Shown here piece by piece: positions 22,896 to 30,254 of a DNA stretch of 64,000 nt. Position 1 is the stretch's first letter; every line of letters starts with the position of its first letter. The notes under the pieces were generated by a model, which was not told where the DNA came from, searched no databases, and worked only from the letters and a program-made list of their open reading frames with translations. The DNA is taken from assembly GCA_024693325.1 (NCBI GenBank), contig JAILLA010000001.1:17087-81086 (forward strand), given 5' to 3'. Origin of the DNA: Solobacterium sp. Lineage in GTDB: Bacteria; Bacillota_I; Bacilli_A; Erysipelotrichales; Erysipelotrichaceae. Both the position numbers and the translations under genes were made by a program.

Positions 22896-22926
22896 AAAGT
22901 ATGATTTGTTATACAAATCATACTTT
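22896..22926. promoter_or_regulatory. 31-bp perfect palindromic operator
   Basis: Two 14-base arms, AAAGTATGATTTGT and its exact complement, around TAT. It covers the -10 box and probable transcription start of the abrB-glycosyltransferase operon. Binding here would shut the promoter. Confidence 0.85.
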
Positions 22927-22945
22927 TCGTATCCTGTATTGTCAA
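22917..22945 (-). promoter_or_regulatory. Promoter of abrB-glycosyltransferase operon
   Basis: TTGACA (22940-22945) and TATGAT (22917-22922) on the minus strand with a 17-base spacer; near consensus. The -10 is inside the distal arm of the palindrome. Confidence 0.85.
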
Positions 22946-22986
22946 TTATCAGAATATGAAGCATATATCAAGCAGCCTGAACATAT

Positions 22987-23006
22987 AAAAAGCCTCACAA
23001 GGAGGC
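22987..23006 (-). terminator. Terminator after coaD
   Basis: GCCTC-cttgt-GAGGC followed by TTTTT on the minus strand, directly after the coaD stop. Confidence 0.88.
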
Positions 23007-23013
23007 ATTCAGT

Positions 23014-23490
23014 TCATTCGATCTTCATTCGTTCAATGGCATAGTCTGAGATCTCATCCGGCAGGAGTCCGTCTGTACTTCCGCCGTTCATTGCGATCTC
23101 CTTTACAACTGAGGAGCTGAGGAACGAATATTCCGGTTTTGCGATCAAGAACAATGTTTCGATAGAGTTCACCAGCTTCATGTTGGCTGTTGCCTGCTGC
23201 AGTTCATATTCATAGTCCGTTACGGCACGGATCCCTCTTATGATCGCGCTGGCGCCAAGTTTTTTCGCATACTCTACAGTCAGACCGCTGCCGATCTCAA
23301 CTTTGATGTTGTCTGCCTTGACACACCTTTCGATCATATACTTGCGTTCTTCAGCAGTAAACATGCACTTCTTGCGCGGGTTCTGCATGATCAGCACGAT
23401 CACTTCATCGAATTTATTTGAAGCACGTTCGATGATATCAAGATGACCGGCTGTGATCGGATCAAACGTTCCCGGATAACACACCTTCAT
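23014..23490 (-). CDS. coaD: Phosphopantetheine adenylyltransferase
   Basis: Penultimate step of coenzyme A synthesis: 4'-phosphopantetheine plus ATP to dephospho-CoA. 158 residues, standard length. The nucleotidyltransferase signature YPGTFDPITAGHLDIIERA (with TxGH) opens the protein. IIRGIRAVTDYEYELQ and the ISSxxVKE-like FLSSSVVKEIA follow. It is the last gene of ftsW-rsmD-coaD; its start overlaps the rsmD stop by four bases. Confidence 0.98.
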   Translation of the reverse strand: MKVCYPGTFDPITAGHLDIIERASNKFDEVIVLIMQNPRKKCMFTAEERKYMIERCVKADNIKVEIGSGLTVEYAKKLGASAIIRGIRAVTDYEYELQQATANMKLVNSIETLFLIAKPEYSFLSSSVVKEIAMNGGSTDGLLPDEISDYAIERMKIE

Positions 23491-24050
23491 AAAATCTCCT
23501 CCATGTACTTATAATATGTGATCTTTGTAATACCGTATTCCGCTTCCTTGTACATTGTGAATCTGCCGATCCGCTGCGGATAGCTGTCTGTCTTCTCAGA
23601 TTCGATAACTGCCACAGCATTCCGGTTCATCATTTCCTGATCGCTCAGATACTGCAGAACAGCTTCGTTCTTCTGCTTCGCATACGGCGGATCCAGATAA
23701 ACGATATCCAAATGTTCCTGTTCTTCATGCAGAAGCTTCAGTGCTGTCATATCACTCATAACCAGCAGTCTGCTGTTATCTGTTTCCTCCAGCGCTTCGA
23801 TATTCTTCCGTATCACAGCAGCTGCAGCCTTCGATTTGTCACAGAAGATCGCTTTATCCATACCTCTGGACAACGCTTCCAGACCGCAGGCTCCGCTTCC
23901 TGCATACAGGTCGAGAAATACACCGCCTTCAAAGAAACCTCCCAGTGATGAGAATACAGCGCCTCTGACCTTATCCAGAGTCGGTCTTGTCGAGGATCCC
24001 GGGAGCGTCACAAGTTTTCTCGACGAATGCTTTCCCGCAATGATCCTCAT
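23487..24050 (-). CDS. rsmD: 16S rRNA m2G966 methyltransferase RsmD
   Basis: SAM-dependent methyltransferase that modifies guanine 966 of 16S rRNA. 187 residues. MRIIAGKHSSRKL and RPTLDKVRGAVFSSL form the RNA-facing N-terminus, FLDLYAGSGACGLEALSRG binds SAM, and the catalytic DPPY appears in VYLDPPYAKQ. It is coupled by four-base overlaps to ftsW upstream and coaD downstream; rsmD-coaD pairing is common in Firmicutes. Confidence 0.97.
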   Translation of the reverse strand: MRIIAGKHSSRKLVTLPGSSTRPTLDKVRGAVFSSLGGFFEGGVFLDLYAGSGACGLEALSRGMDKAIFCDKSKAAAAVIRKNIEALEETDNSRLLVMSDMTALKLLHEEQEHLDIVYLDPPYAKQKNEAVLQYLSDQEMMNRNAVAVIESEKTDSYPQRIGRFTMYKEAEYGITKITYYKYMEEIL

Positions 24051-25267
24051 TCGATTTCTCCGTTATAGTACTGAAGGATAACAGCCTGCGCAATGCCGAT
24101 GGCACACAACAGGGAGATCGTTGAAGAGCCTCCTGCTGAGATCATCAGCAGCGGAACGCCTGTCAGAGGGATCATTCCCGTGACGCCGCCGATATTGAAC
24201 AGACAATGGATCAGGATATACATGGAAGTACCTACCAGGATGATCTTCGCCTTTTCACTCTTGATCTTTGAAGCATAGCTGAACAGTCTCCACATGATCA
24301 GAAGATAAGGGATGAATACCAGCAGGAATCCGATATAACCAAGTTCTTCGACAACGATGGCAAGAATAAAGTCAGTATTTGCCGCAGGGAATTTTGTATA
24401 CTTACGCACACTGTTTCCGAAGCCCAGTCCTGTCCATCCGCCTGTTGCGAACGCGACCAGACCGCTGACGAGCTGGAATCCGGTGTTGTACTGGTCGGCA
24501 AACGGGTTGATCGATGAAAGAATACGGTTGATCTGATAATCCTTCAGCGGCAGTTTTCTGATGATGCCTTCACCATAAGGTGTCAGGATAAAGACGATCA
24601 TGATGACACCAAGCACCATCAGGATCGCCAGCCATTTTCTGAATTTCCGCATCTGAGGATGTGACGGGATCATAAAGCAGATATACGCAATGGCAAAAAT
24701 AACGACCATTGATCCAAGGTCAGACTGCAGCAATACGACGATAAACAGATAGATCCCTATGAATATCATCGGGACTTTGATCATATCCCATGTGCTTTTG
24801 AACCGTTTCGTAACGTCTCCGCAATAAGCCGCGATGATCAGGATCGTCATGATCTTGGCAAATTCAGACGGCTGGATCGATACGTCAACAGTCGAGATAG
24901 GCACACGGATCCAGGCCTTCGCGCCGTTGACTTCCGGGAAGAACAGACAGACGATCAGTGCCGCAATAACCAGGAGCGCCAGCAAAGGAAAGTTTTTGTT
25001 CCTCAGGAAATCGATCTTGAAATTGGACGTAAGCCATCTCATGGCAACAAAACCGCCCACGAGATAGACGACCTGTTTAATGATCGTCAAAGGCAGATAC
25101 AGAGGATTATTGAGTGCCTGTCCCATCGAGGCACTTGCGATCATCAGGGTGCCGAAAAGTGAAAGCCATGCAATGCTGAGTCTGATGATCAGATCAGTCC
25201 CTTCTGGCATAAGAATATGAAAGCCTCTGCGTCTTTCATTCGTTTTTTTATTCGTATATACGGTCAT
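24047..25267 (-). CDS. ftsW: SEDS peptidoglycan polymerase FtsW/RodA
   Basis: Integral membrane glycosyltransferase that polymerises lipid II. 406 residues with about ten transmembrane helices. It has the family segments AWIRVPISTVDVSIQPSEFAK, LLQSDLGSMVV (with the catalytic Asp region) and GLTGVPLLMISAGGSS-like TGMIPLTGVPLLMISAGGSST. The FtsW rather than RodA label rests on the general sequence and on the rsmD-coaD context and is not certain. No clear ribosome site precedes the ATG. Confidence 0.9.
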   Translation of the reverse strand: MTVYTNKKTNERRRGFHILMPEGTDLIIRLSIAWLSLFGTLMIASASMGQALNNPLYLPLTIIKQVVYLVGGFVAMRWLTSNFKIDFLRNKNFPLLALLVIAALIVCLFFPEVNGAKAWIRVPISTVDVSIQPSEFAKIMTILIIAAYCGDVTKRFKSTWDMIKVPMIFIGIYLFIVVLLQSDLGSMVVIFAIAYICFMIPSHPQMRKFRKWLAILMVLGVIMIVFILTPYGEGIIRKLPLKDYQINRILSSINPFADQYNTGFQLVSGLVAFATGGWTGLGFGNSVRKYTKFPAANTDFILAIVVEELGYIGFLLVFIPYLLIMWRLFSYASKIKSEKAKIILVGTSMYILIHCLFNIGGVTGMIPLTGVPLLMISAGGSSTISLLCAIGIAQAVILQYYNGEIE

Positions 25268-25319
25268 ACAATGATTCTACCACAATCACCAGTTCTGACT
25301 GAAAAAACTTAAAATAATA

Positions 25320-25333
25320 TGAAAGCGCTTTTC
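25320..25333. promoter_or_regulatory. Possible catabolite-response element
   Basis: TGAAAGCGCTTTTC differs from the classical cre TGAAAGCGCTTTCA at the last bases, with a perfect AAAGCGCTTT core. It lies between ftsW and def. The position upstream of housekeeping genes makes a CcpA role uncertain. Confidence 0.25.
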
Positions 25334-25355
25334 GTCATACAAATTATAAAAACAC

Positions 25356-25384
25356 TTGAAATAGGTCTTAATCACTAGTAAAAT
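25356..25384 (+). promoter_or_regulatory. Promoter of def
   Basis: TTGAAA and TAAAAT with a 17-base spacer, 17 bases upstream of the def ATG. Confidence 0.6.
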
Positions 25385-25401
25385 TTCACAGAGGTTAAAT
25401 T

Positions 25402-25968
25402 ATGCTGATCAATAACGATACCATAATCAAGGACAACGATCCTTTTATCCGTGAAAAATCAATGCCTGTGGAACTACCGCTCAGTGATGAAGACCGTGCG
25501 CTTCTTCAGGATCTTTATAACTACGTCAAAGATTCTACCGATCCGGAGAAAGCCGAGAAGCTCAATCTCAGACCTGCTGTCGGTATATCCGCAATTCAGG
25601 TCGGTGTTCCCAAGCAACTGACCGCAGTCATCGTTCCGACTCTTGATAAAGACGGAAACGAGATCACTGCGGAATTCATGCTTGCCAATCCGAAGATCAT
25701 TTCGCAGTCTGTACAGCCGGCATATCTTGATTCCGGTGAAGGCTGCCTTTCGGTCGAAGGCGAACATGAAGGTCATGTCGTCAGAAGCGCCAGGATCAAA
25801 GTACGCGCCTATGATGCCATAACAGATCAGGAGATCGAGATCCGTGCCAGAGGGTATCTTGCAATCGTTCTCCAGCATGAGATCGACCATTTCAGCGGCA
25901 CTCTGTTCTATGACAAGATCGATCACGATGATCCTTACAAGGAAATACCAGGTGCTCTGGTAATTTAG
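25402..25968 (+). CDS. def: Peptide deformylase
   Basis: Fe/Zn hydrolase that removes the formyl group from new proteins. 188 residues, type II (Firmicute) length. Motif 2 EGCLSV and motif 3 QHEIDHFSG supply the Cys and two His metal ligands. Motif 1 is atypical: AVGISAIQVG instead of GVGLAAPQ, though the conserved Gln is kept. The ATG has GAGGT nine bases upstream. The next gene on the same strand is rnj. Confidence 0.96.
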   Translation: MLINNDTIIKDNDPFIREKSMPVELPLSDEDRALLQDLYNYVKDSTDPEKAEKLNLRPAVGISAIQVGVPKQLTAVIVPTLDKDGNEITAEFMLANPKIISQSVQPAYLDSGEGCLSVEGEHEGHVVRSARIKVRAYDAITDQEIEIRARGYLAIVLQHEIDHFSGTLFYDKIDHDDPYKEIPGALVI

Positions 25969-25989
25969 TCTATATATCTGACCTCACAG

Positions 25990-26008
25990 CAAAAACATTC
26001 CGTTTTTG
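25990..26008 (+). terminator. Possible weak terminator after def
   Basis: CAAAAAC-attcc-GTTTTTG hairpin 21 bases after the def stop. The AT-rich stem and absence of a long T-run make it weak. Confidence 0.4.
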
Positions 26009-26021
26009 TGTTATAATGATT

Positions 26022-26051
26022 TTGACATAAAAATCAATATTTTAATAATTA
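26022..26051 (+). promoter_or_regulatory. Candidate promoter of rnj
   Basis: TTGACA (26022-26027) followed 18 bases later by TAATTA in the gap before rnj. A TATAAT at 26012 is a second candidate -10 without a good -35. Confidence 0.45.
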
Positions 26052-26089
26052 TCTAATTTATTCCCACCACAACAGGAAAGGAGCTGCCA

Positions 26090-27889
26090 ATGAACGAATT
26101 TCAGACCTCCGAGAGAAACGGGCGTCCTGTTCGTTATTCTCAGATCACTGAGCCGGACTATTCTCTGAATGCAATCGACCGACATTCCGATACCCTTGTA
26201 TATGCACTTGGCGGTCTCGGTGAAGTCGGTAAGAATATGTACTGCGTAGAACATGATGATGAGATCATCATCATTGACTGCGGTGTGCTGTTCCCGGAAG
26301 ATGACCTTCTGGGTGTTGATTATGTTATCCCCGATTATTCTTACCTGATCAAAAACCAATCGCGTATCAAAGCACTTGTGATCACGCATGGTCATGAAGA
26401 TCATATCGGGGGCATCCCCTTCTTCCTGCAGTCAGTACATCTTAAGCAGATCTATGCACCGCGCTTTGCAAAAGCGCTGATCGAGAAAAAACTCGAAGAG
26501 CACAGACTCAGCAGAGCATGCAAGATCGTGGAGATCGACGGCGACAGCAGGATCAAAACCAAATATTTCAATATCGGATTCGTCAATACGGTCCATTCGA
26601 TCCCTGACTCCTATGGTGTCATCGTTAACACACCGAACGGCCGTATCTTTGAAACAGGTGACTTCAAGTTTGACCTGACACCGATCGGTCCCAACGCCGA
26701 CTATCAGAAGATGGCGTATATGGGGCAGGTCGGCATCACCCTTCTGATGAGCGATTCAACAAACTCCGCTGTACCCGGTTTCTCAGTCAGTGAGAAAGCC
26801 GTTGCCAGCGCGATCATGGACCAGATCAGGAAAACACCGGGACGTCTGCTTGTATCTACATTTGCTTCAAACGTCCTGCGTCTGAACCAGATCCTGGAAG
26901 CAGCAGTCGCATGCGACAGGAAAGTAGCCGTGTTCGGAAGATCCATGGAAAATGTCTGTGAGATCGGAAGAAAACTAGGCGTCATCAATATTCCTGACAG
27001 TGCGTTTATAACCGGCAATGAGCTGAATACCCTGCCGAACTCCAAGATATGCATCGTATGTACCGGAAGCCAGGGTGAGCCGATGGCTGCTCTGTCCAGG
27101 ATCGCCAACGGTACGCACAAATATCTGAAGATCATCCCGGGCGATACCGTATTGTTCTCATCCAACCCGATCCCCGGAAACGGTGTTTCTGTATCTGCAG
27201 TCGTCAATCAGCTGACCAGAGTCGGAGCGAATGTTGTTGTCAACTCACCGCTGACATCCTTCCACACGACCGGACATGCCCCGAGAGAAGAACAGAAACT
27301 GATGCTGAATCTGATCAAGCCGAAATATTTCATGCCCAACCACGGCGAATACAAGATGCTTGTACAGCACTCAGCTACTGCCCAGGAAACAGGTGTACCG
27401 GCAGATCACTGCCTCATCTGTTCAAACGGCGATATCGTTGTCATGAGGAATGAAGAATGCTTCATCGCAAACGAACGTGTTCAGACAGACGCGATCTATG
27501 TCGATGGAAACGATGCTTCGGGTCTGTCCACTTCCGTCATCAAGGACAGACAGATCCTTGCCAACTCAGGTCTTGTCGCTGTTATCGTTACGATCGATTC
27601 CAGATACAATAAGATCCTTTGCAGACCGAGTATCGTCAGCCGCGGATTCGTCTACATCAAAGAATCCCAGACACTCCTGAAGGAAGCGGAACTCGTCGTA
27701 TATGATGCATTAAAAAATAAAATGCAGCAGAGAACAACGTTCGGTGAGCTTAAGAACTGCATCAGGTCTTCTCTGGAACCGTTCCTGTTCCAGAGAACAA
27801 ACCGAAATCCGATCGTTATCCCGGTCATTCTGAACCAGAAAGCAGCGATCGCGCAGATCCAGGCCAAACAGGCCGCACGCAAACTATAA
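26090..27889 (+). CDS. rnj: Ribonuclease J
   Basis: Metallo-beta-lactamase/beta-CASP RNase with endo- and 5'-3' exonuclease activity; main mRNA decay enzyme in Firmicutes. 599 residues. A roughly 40-residue N-terminal tail precedes YALGGLGEVGKNMY. The zinc motif HxHxDH is in ITHGHEDHIGG, with the further ligand His in NTVHSIPDSYG. The beta-CASP part includes CTGSQGEPMAALSRIA and HTTGHAPREEQKLML. Strong AGGAAAGGAG before the ATG. Whether it is J1 or J2 cannot be told. Confidence 0.96.
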   Translation: MNEFQTSERNGRPVRYSQITEPDYSLNAIDRHSDTLVYALGGLGEVGKNMYCVEHDDEIIIIDCGVLFPEDDLLGVDYVIPDYSYLIKNQSRIKALVITHGHEDHIGGIPFFLQSVHLKQIYAPRFAKALIEKKLEEHRLSRACKIVEIDGDSRIKTKYFNIGFVNTVHSIPDSYGVIVNTPNGRIFETGDFKFDLTPIGPNADYQKMAYMGQVGITLLMSDSTNSAVPGFSVSEKAVASAIMDQIRKTPGRLLVSTFASNVLRLNQILEAAVACDRKVAVFGRSMENVCEIGRKLGVINIPDSAFITGNELNTLPNSKICIVCTGSQGEPMAALSRIANGTHKYLKIIPGDTVLFSSNPIPGNGVSVSAVVNQLTRVGANVVVNSPLTSFHTTGHAPREEQKLMLNLIKPKYFMPNHGEYKMLVQHSATAQETGVPADHCLICSNGDIVVMRNEECFIANERVQTDAIYVDGNDASGLSTSVIKDRQILANSGLVAVIVTIDSRYNKILCRPSIVSRGFVYIKESQTLLKEAELVVYDALKNKMQQRTTFGELKNCIRSSLEPFLFQRTNRNPIVIPVILNQKAAIAQIQAKQAARKL

Positions 27890-27899
27890 CAGCACAAAA

Positions 27900-27928
27900 G
27901 AAAACAACCACATTGTGTGGCTGTTTTC
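27900..27928. terminator. Bidirectional terminator, rnj/amidohydrolase
   Basis: GAAAACAaCCAC...GTGGcTGTTTTC between convergent genes, T-rich on either strand. Confidence 0.88.
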
Positions 27929-27939
27929 ATTATGCGTGA

Positions 27940-29082
27940 TCAGTCGATTTTGGTGCCGTTGATCAGTACGAATTTTACCTTGGAATCGATATCGAACGGT
28001 GAGCCTTCATAAACGACCAGGTCTCCGTCTTTGCCTGCTTCCAGTGATCCGACTCTGTCTTCAATGCCGATATGCTTTGCAGGATTGATCGTGATCGCTT
28101 TCAGTGCTTCATAAGGATCCATGCCTGCTTTTACCGCAAGACCTGCACAGAGCGTCAGATACTGCTGCGGGATGACCGGGGAGTCTGTAATGATCGAAAC
28201 GAGGCATCCCTTCTCACTCAGGATCTTCGGTGTTTCCCAGGATTTGTTCTGCAGTTCAAACTTGGAAGCGTGTGTCAGTGTCGGACCGACAGCCATAGGA
28301 TATTCTTTGCATTCAGCGAGCTTATCAGCGATCAGATGACCTTCTGTTGTGTGTTCAAGCGTCATTTTGACGTTGAATTCACGAGCCAGACGGACAGCTG
28401 TCAGGATATCATTGGCCTGATGAGCATGGATCTTCAGAGGGATCTCACGCTTCATAACAGGGATCATTGCTTCGCACTTGTAGTCAAACGCAGGCTTCTT
28501 GGCCGGATCATCTCCCGCCGCTTCAAGTCTTGCCATGTAATCAAGTGTCTTCAGCATCATCTGACGGATGTTTGCTGCTGTAGTCATACGTGCAGCGTTG
28601 CCCTTTTCTCTGTAGCATCTCTTCGGATTTTCACCGAGTGCGCATTTCATTGCGACAGGATCCTTGACGATCATATCATCGACACAGACACCGGTCGTCT
28701 TGACTGCGATCCATGTACCGCCGATCGCATTGGAACTTCCCTGTCCCGTAGCAACTGTAGTTACACCAGCCTGTGCAGCCATTTTGACAGTCGGATCCAG
28801 AGGATTAAAGCTGTCGATCGCTCTGAGCTGCGGTGTGCATACATCGTTCATTTCATTATAGTCAGCGCCTTCAAAACCAATGCCGTAGCCATCGAGTCCA
28901 AGATGAGCATGAGCATCAATGAAACCGGGATATACATCATATCCTTCAGCGTCATAGACTTCGCCGTCAGATGTCAGATCAGTTCCGATTGCTTTGATAA
29001 TGCCGTTTTCGATCAGAATATCGGCTTTGTAGGGTTCTTTGTTCACCATATCGTGAATCATGCCGTTTTTAACTAAAACCAT
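27940..29082 (-). CDS. Metal-dependent amidohydrolase
   Basis: 380-residue member of the amidohydrolase superfamily, near imidazolonepropionase-like and unnamed peptidase/deacetylase groups. It has the metal-binding HxH in YPGFIDAHAHLGLDG and later His in IHAHQAND and LEHTTEGH, then Asp in IITDSPVIP. The C-terminal NPAKHIGIEDRVGSLEAGKDGDLVVYEGSPFD is typical. I chose the ATG at 29082 with GGAGGAAAAC before it; a GTG four codons earlier is an alternative. Cytoplasmic, with its own terminator; the substrate is unknown. Confidence 0.88.
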   Translation of the reverse strand: MVLVKNGMIHDMVNKEPYKADILIENGIIKAIGTDLTSDGEVYDAEGYDVYPGFIDAHAHLGLDGYGIGFEGADYNEMNDVCTPQLRAIDSFNPLDPTVKMAAQAGVTTVATGQGSSNAIGGTWIAVKTTGVCVDDMIVKDPVAMKCALGENPKRCYREKGNAARMTTAANIRQMMLKTLDYMARLEAAGDDPAKKPAFDYKCEAMIPVMKREIPLKIHAHQANDILTAVRLAREFNVKMTLEHTTEGHLIADKLAECKEYPMAVGPTLTHASKFELQNKSWETPKILSEKGCLVSIITDSPVIPQQYLTLCAGLAVKAGMDPYEALKAITINPAKHIGIEDRVGSLEAGKDGDLVVYEGSPFDIDSKVKFVLINGTKID

Positions 29083-29146
29083 GTTTTCCTCCACCCGGAA
29101 TCACTCCGATGGAATTATTGTATGGAGAACTGACATCTGATGCAAT

Positions 29147-29171
29147 AAAAAAAATCACCCTTTCGGGTGAT
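29147..29171 (-). terminator. Terminator of hsp20 operon
   Basis: ATCACCC-gaaa-GGGTGAT followed by a run of T on the minus strand, 11 bases after the second hsp20 stop. Confidence 0.93.
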
Positions 29172-29181
29172 GTCGTGCAGA

Positions 29182-29595
29182 TCAGAGAATATTGATGTAT
29201 TTCTTTTCTTCTGCTTCTTTTTTCTGTTCTGTAGGAATCTGAAGTGTCAGGATGCCGTTTTCATACCCTGCATGGATATCAGACTCACGGATACTTTCGC
29301 CTACATAGAACGTTCTGGAACATGTTCCGCTGTAGCGTTCCTGACGGATCACATTTCCTTTCGCATCCTTTTCTTCTTTTGAGTCATTATGTTCTGCCTG
29401 GATCGTCAGATTTCCGTTGTACAGTGAGATCTTGATGTCTTCCTTCTTGTATCCGGGAAGATCGATATCAAGCAGATAATTGCCGTCTTTCTCACGGATA
29501 TCAGTTCTCATGACGGAAGCTGTATTGAACGTCGGGAACATATCATCAAAGAAACTGTCAAACAAATCATTTCTAGCCGGTGCAAATCTCATCAT
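29182..29595 (-). CDS. Small heat shock protein Hsp20 (second copy)
   Basis: ATP-independent holdase of the alpha-crystallin family, about 137 residues. The alpha-crystallin domain runs from VMRTDIREKDGNYLLDIDLPGYKKEDI to a C-terminal ILTLQIPTEQ, with the GILTL motif; the IxI tail is YINIL. The start at 29595 has AAGGAGG eight bases upstream. It is 10 bases after the other hsp20 gene and shares its promoter. The two are clearly related, suggesting tandem duplication. Confidence 0.94.
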   Translation of the reverse strand: MMRFAPARNDLFDSFFDDMFPTFNTASVMRTDIREKDGNYLLDIDLPGYKKEDIKISLYNGNLTIQAEHNDSKEEKDAKGNVIRQERYSGTCSRTFYVGESIRESDIHAGYENGILTLQIPTEQKKEAEEKKYINIL

Positions 29596-29605
29596 CTTAT
29601 CCTCC

Positions 29606-30016
29606 TTAAAGTATTTCAATAAACCTTTTTTCTTCTTTTTCTTTTCTTTCTTCAGTCGGTACGCTGATCGTCAGGATACCATCATGCATAGAAGCCTTGA
29701 TATCTGTATCACGGATCGCTGTGCCGACATTCCAGGAACGTTCCAGCCTGCCTGTGAAGCGTTCTTTTCTGAGCAGGTTTCCCCTGCTGTCTTTTTCTTC
29801 ATTCTCTGCCGTATGTGCAGCAGTAACAGTCAGTGTTCCGTTGAAAAGAGAGATCCGGACATCGTCCTTCGTGTATCCGGGAAGTTCAATATCCAGATAG
29901 TACATATCGTCTTTTCTGCGGATATCCGTTCTCATCATTCCTTCAACACTTGTACCGCTCATTCTGGTAAACATATCATCTACCAGGTTTCTTTTTCTAT
30001 CAGTCATATAGTTCAT
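29606..30016 (-). CDS. Small heat shock protein Hsp20 (first copy)
   Basis: 136-residue holdase. Alpha-crystallin domain with MMRTDIRRKDDMYYLDIELPGYTKDDV, RKERFTGRLERSW and DGILTISVP, ending in RFIEIL. Ribosome site AGAAGGAG. Its leader contains a CIRCE operator overlapping the -35, so it should be under HrcA control together with the dnaK operon. Confidence 0.95.
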   Translation of the reverse strand: MNYMTDRKRNLVDDMFTRMSGTSVEGMMRTDIRRKDDMYYLDIELPGYTKDDVRISLFNGTLTVTAAHTAENEEKDSRGNLLRKERFTGRLERSWNVGTAIRDTDIKASMHDGILTISVPTEERKEKEEKRFIEIL

Positions 30017-30045
30017 ATTCTAAACTCCTTCTGCTTACACCTATT

Positions 30046-30073
30046 AGTATATTCATGAGTTTAGCACTGTCAA
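30046..30073 (-). promoter_or_regulatory. Sigma-A type promoter of hsp20 pair
   Basis: TTGACA (30068-30073) and TATACT (30046-30051), minus strand, 16-base spacer. The same two hexamers occur at hrcA. Confidence 0.85.
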
Positions 30074-30087
30074 GTGTTGTGTGCTAA
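30061..30087. promoter_or_regulatory. CIRCE operator upstream of hsp20 pair
   Basis: TTAGCACTG-N9-GTGTGCTAA, arms identical to the hrcA copy, overlapping the -35 in the same register. Confidence 0.92.
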
Positions 30088-30213
30088 TTTGTTTATTCAT
30101 TTTTCTTCCGTAACTGTTCATTATTATCATTTTTTCGCTTATTTATACACTTTTTATGATTAGCAGATAATTTTGTAATTTGCTAAGAATTGTCCTCAAA
30201 TCTATCGAGAGCA

Positions 30214-30240
30214 GAAAAAAACTGCCCTTTTCAGAGCAGT
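30214..30240 (-). terminator. Terminator of peptide-uptake cluster
   Basis: ACTGC...GCAGT stem followed by seven T on the minus strand, 14 bases after the M20 peptidase stop. Confidence 0.88.
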
Positions 30241-30254
30241 TATAGTCAGATGAT

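Noticed and set aside
28072..29076. 334-codon plus-strand frame opposite the amidohydrolase
   Set aside because: Composition (Cys, His, Phe-rich) is that of a reverse frame, and the opposite strand encodes a clear enzyme.
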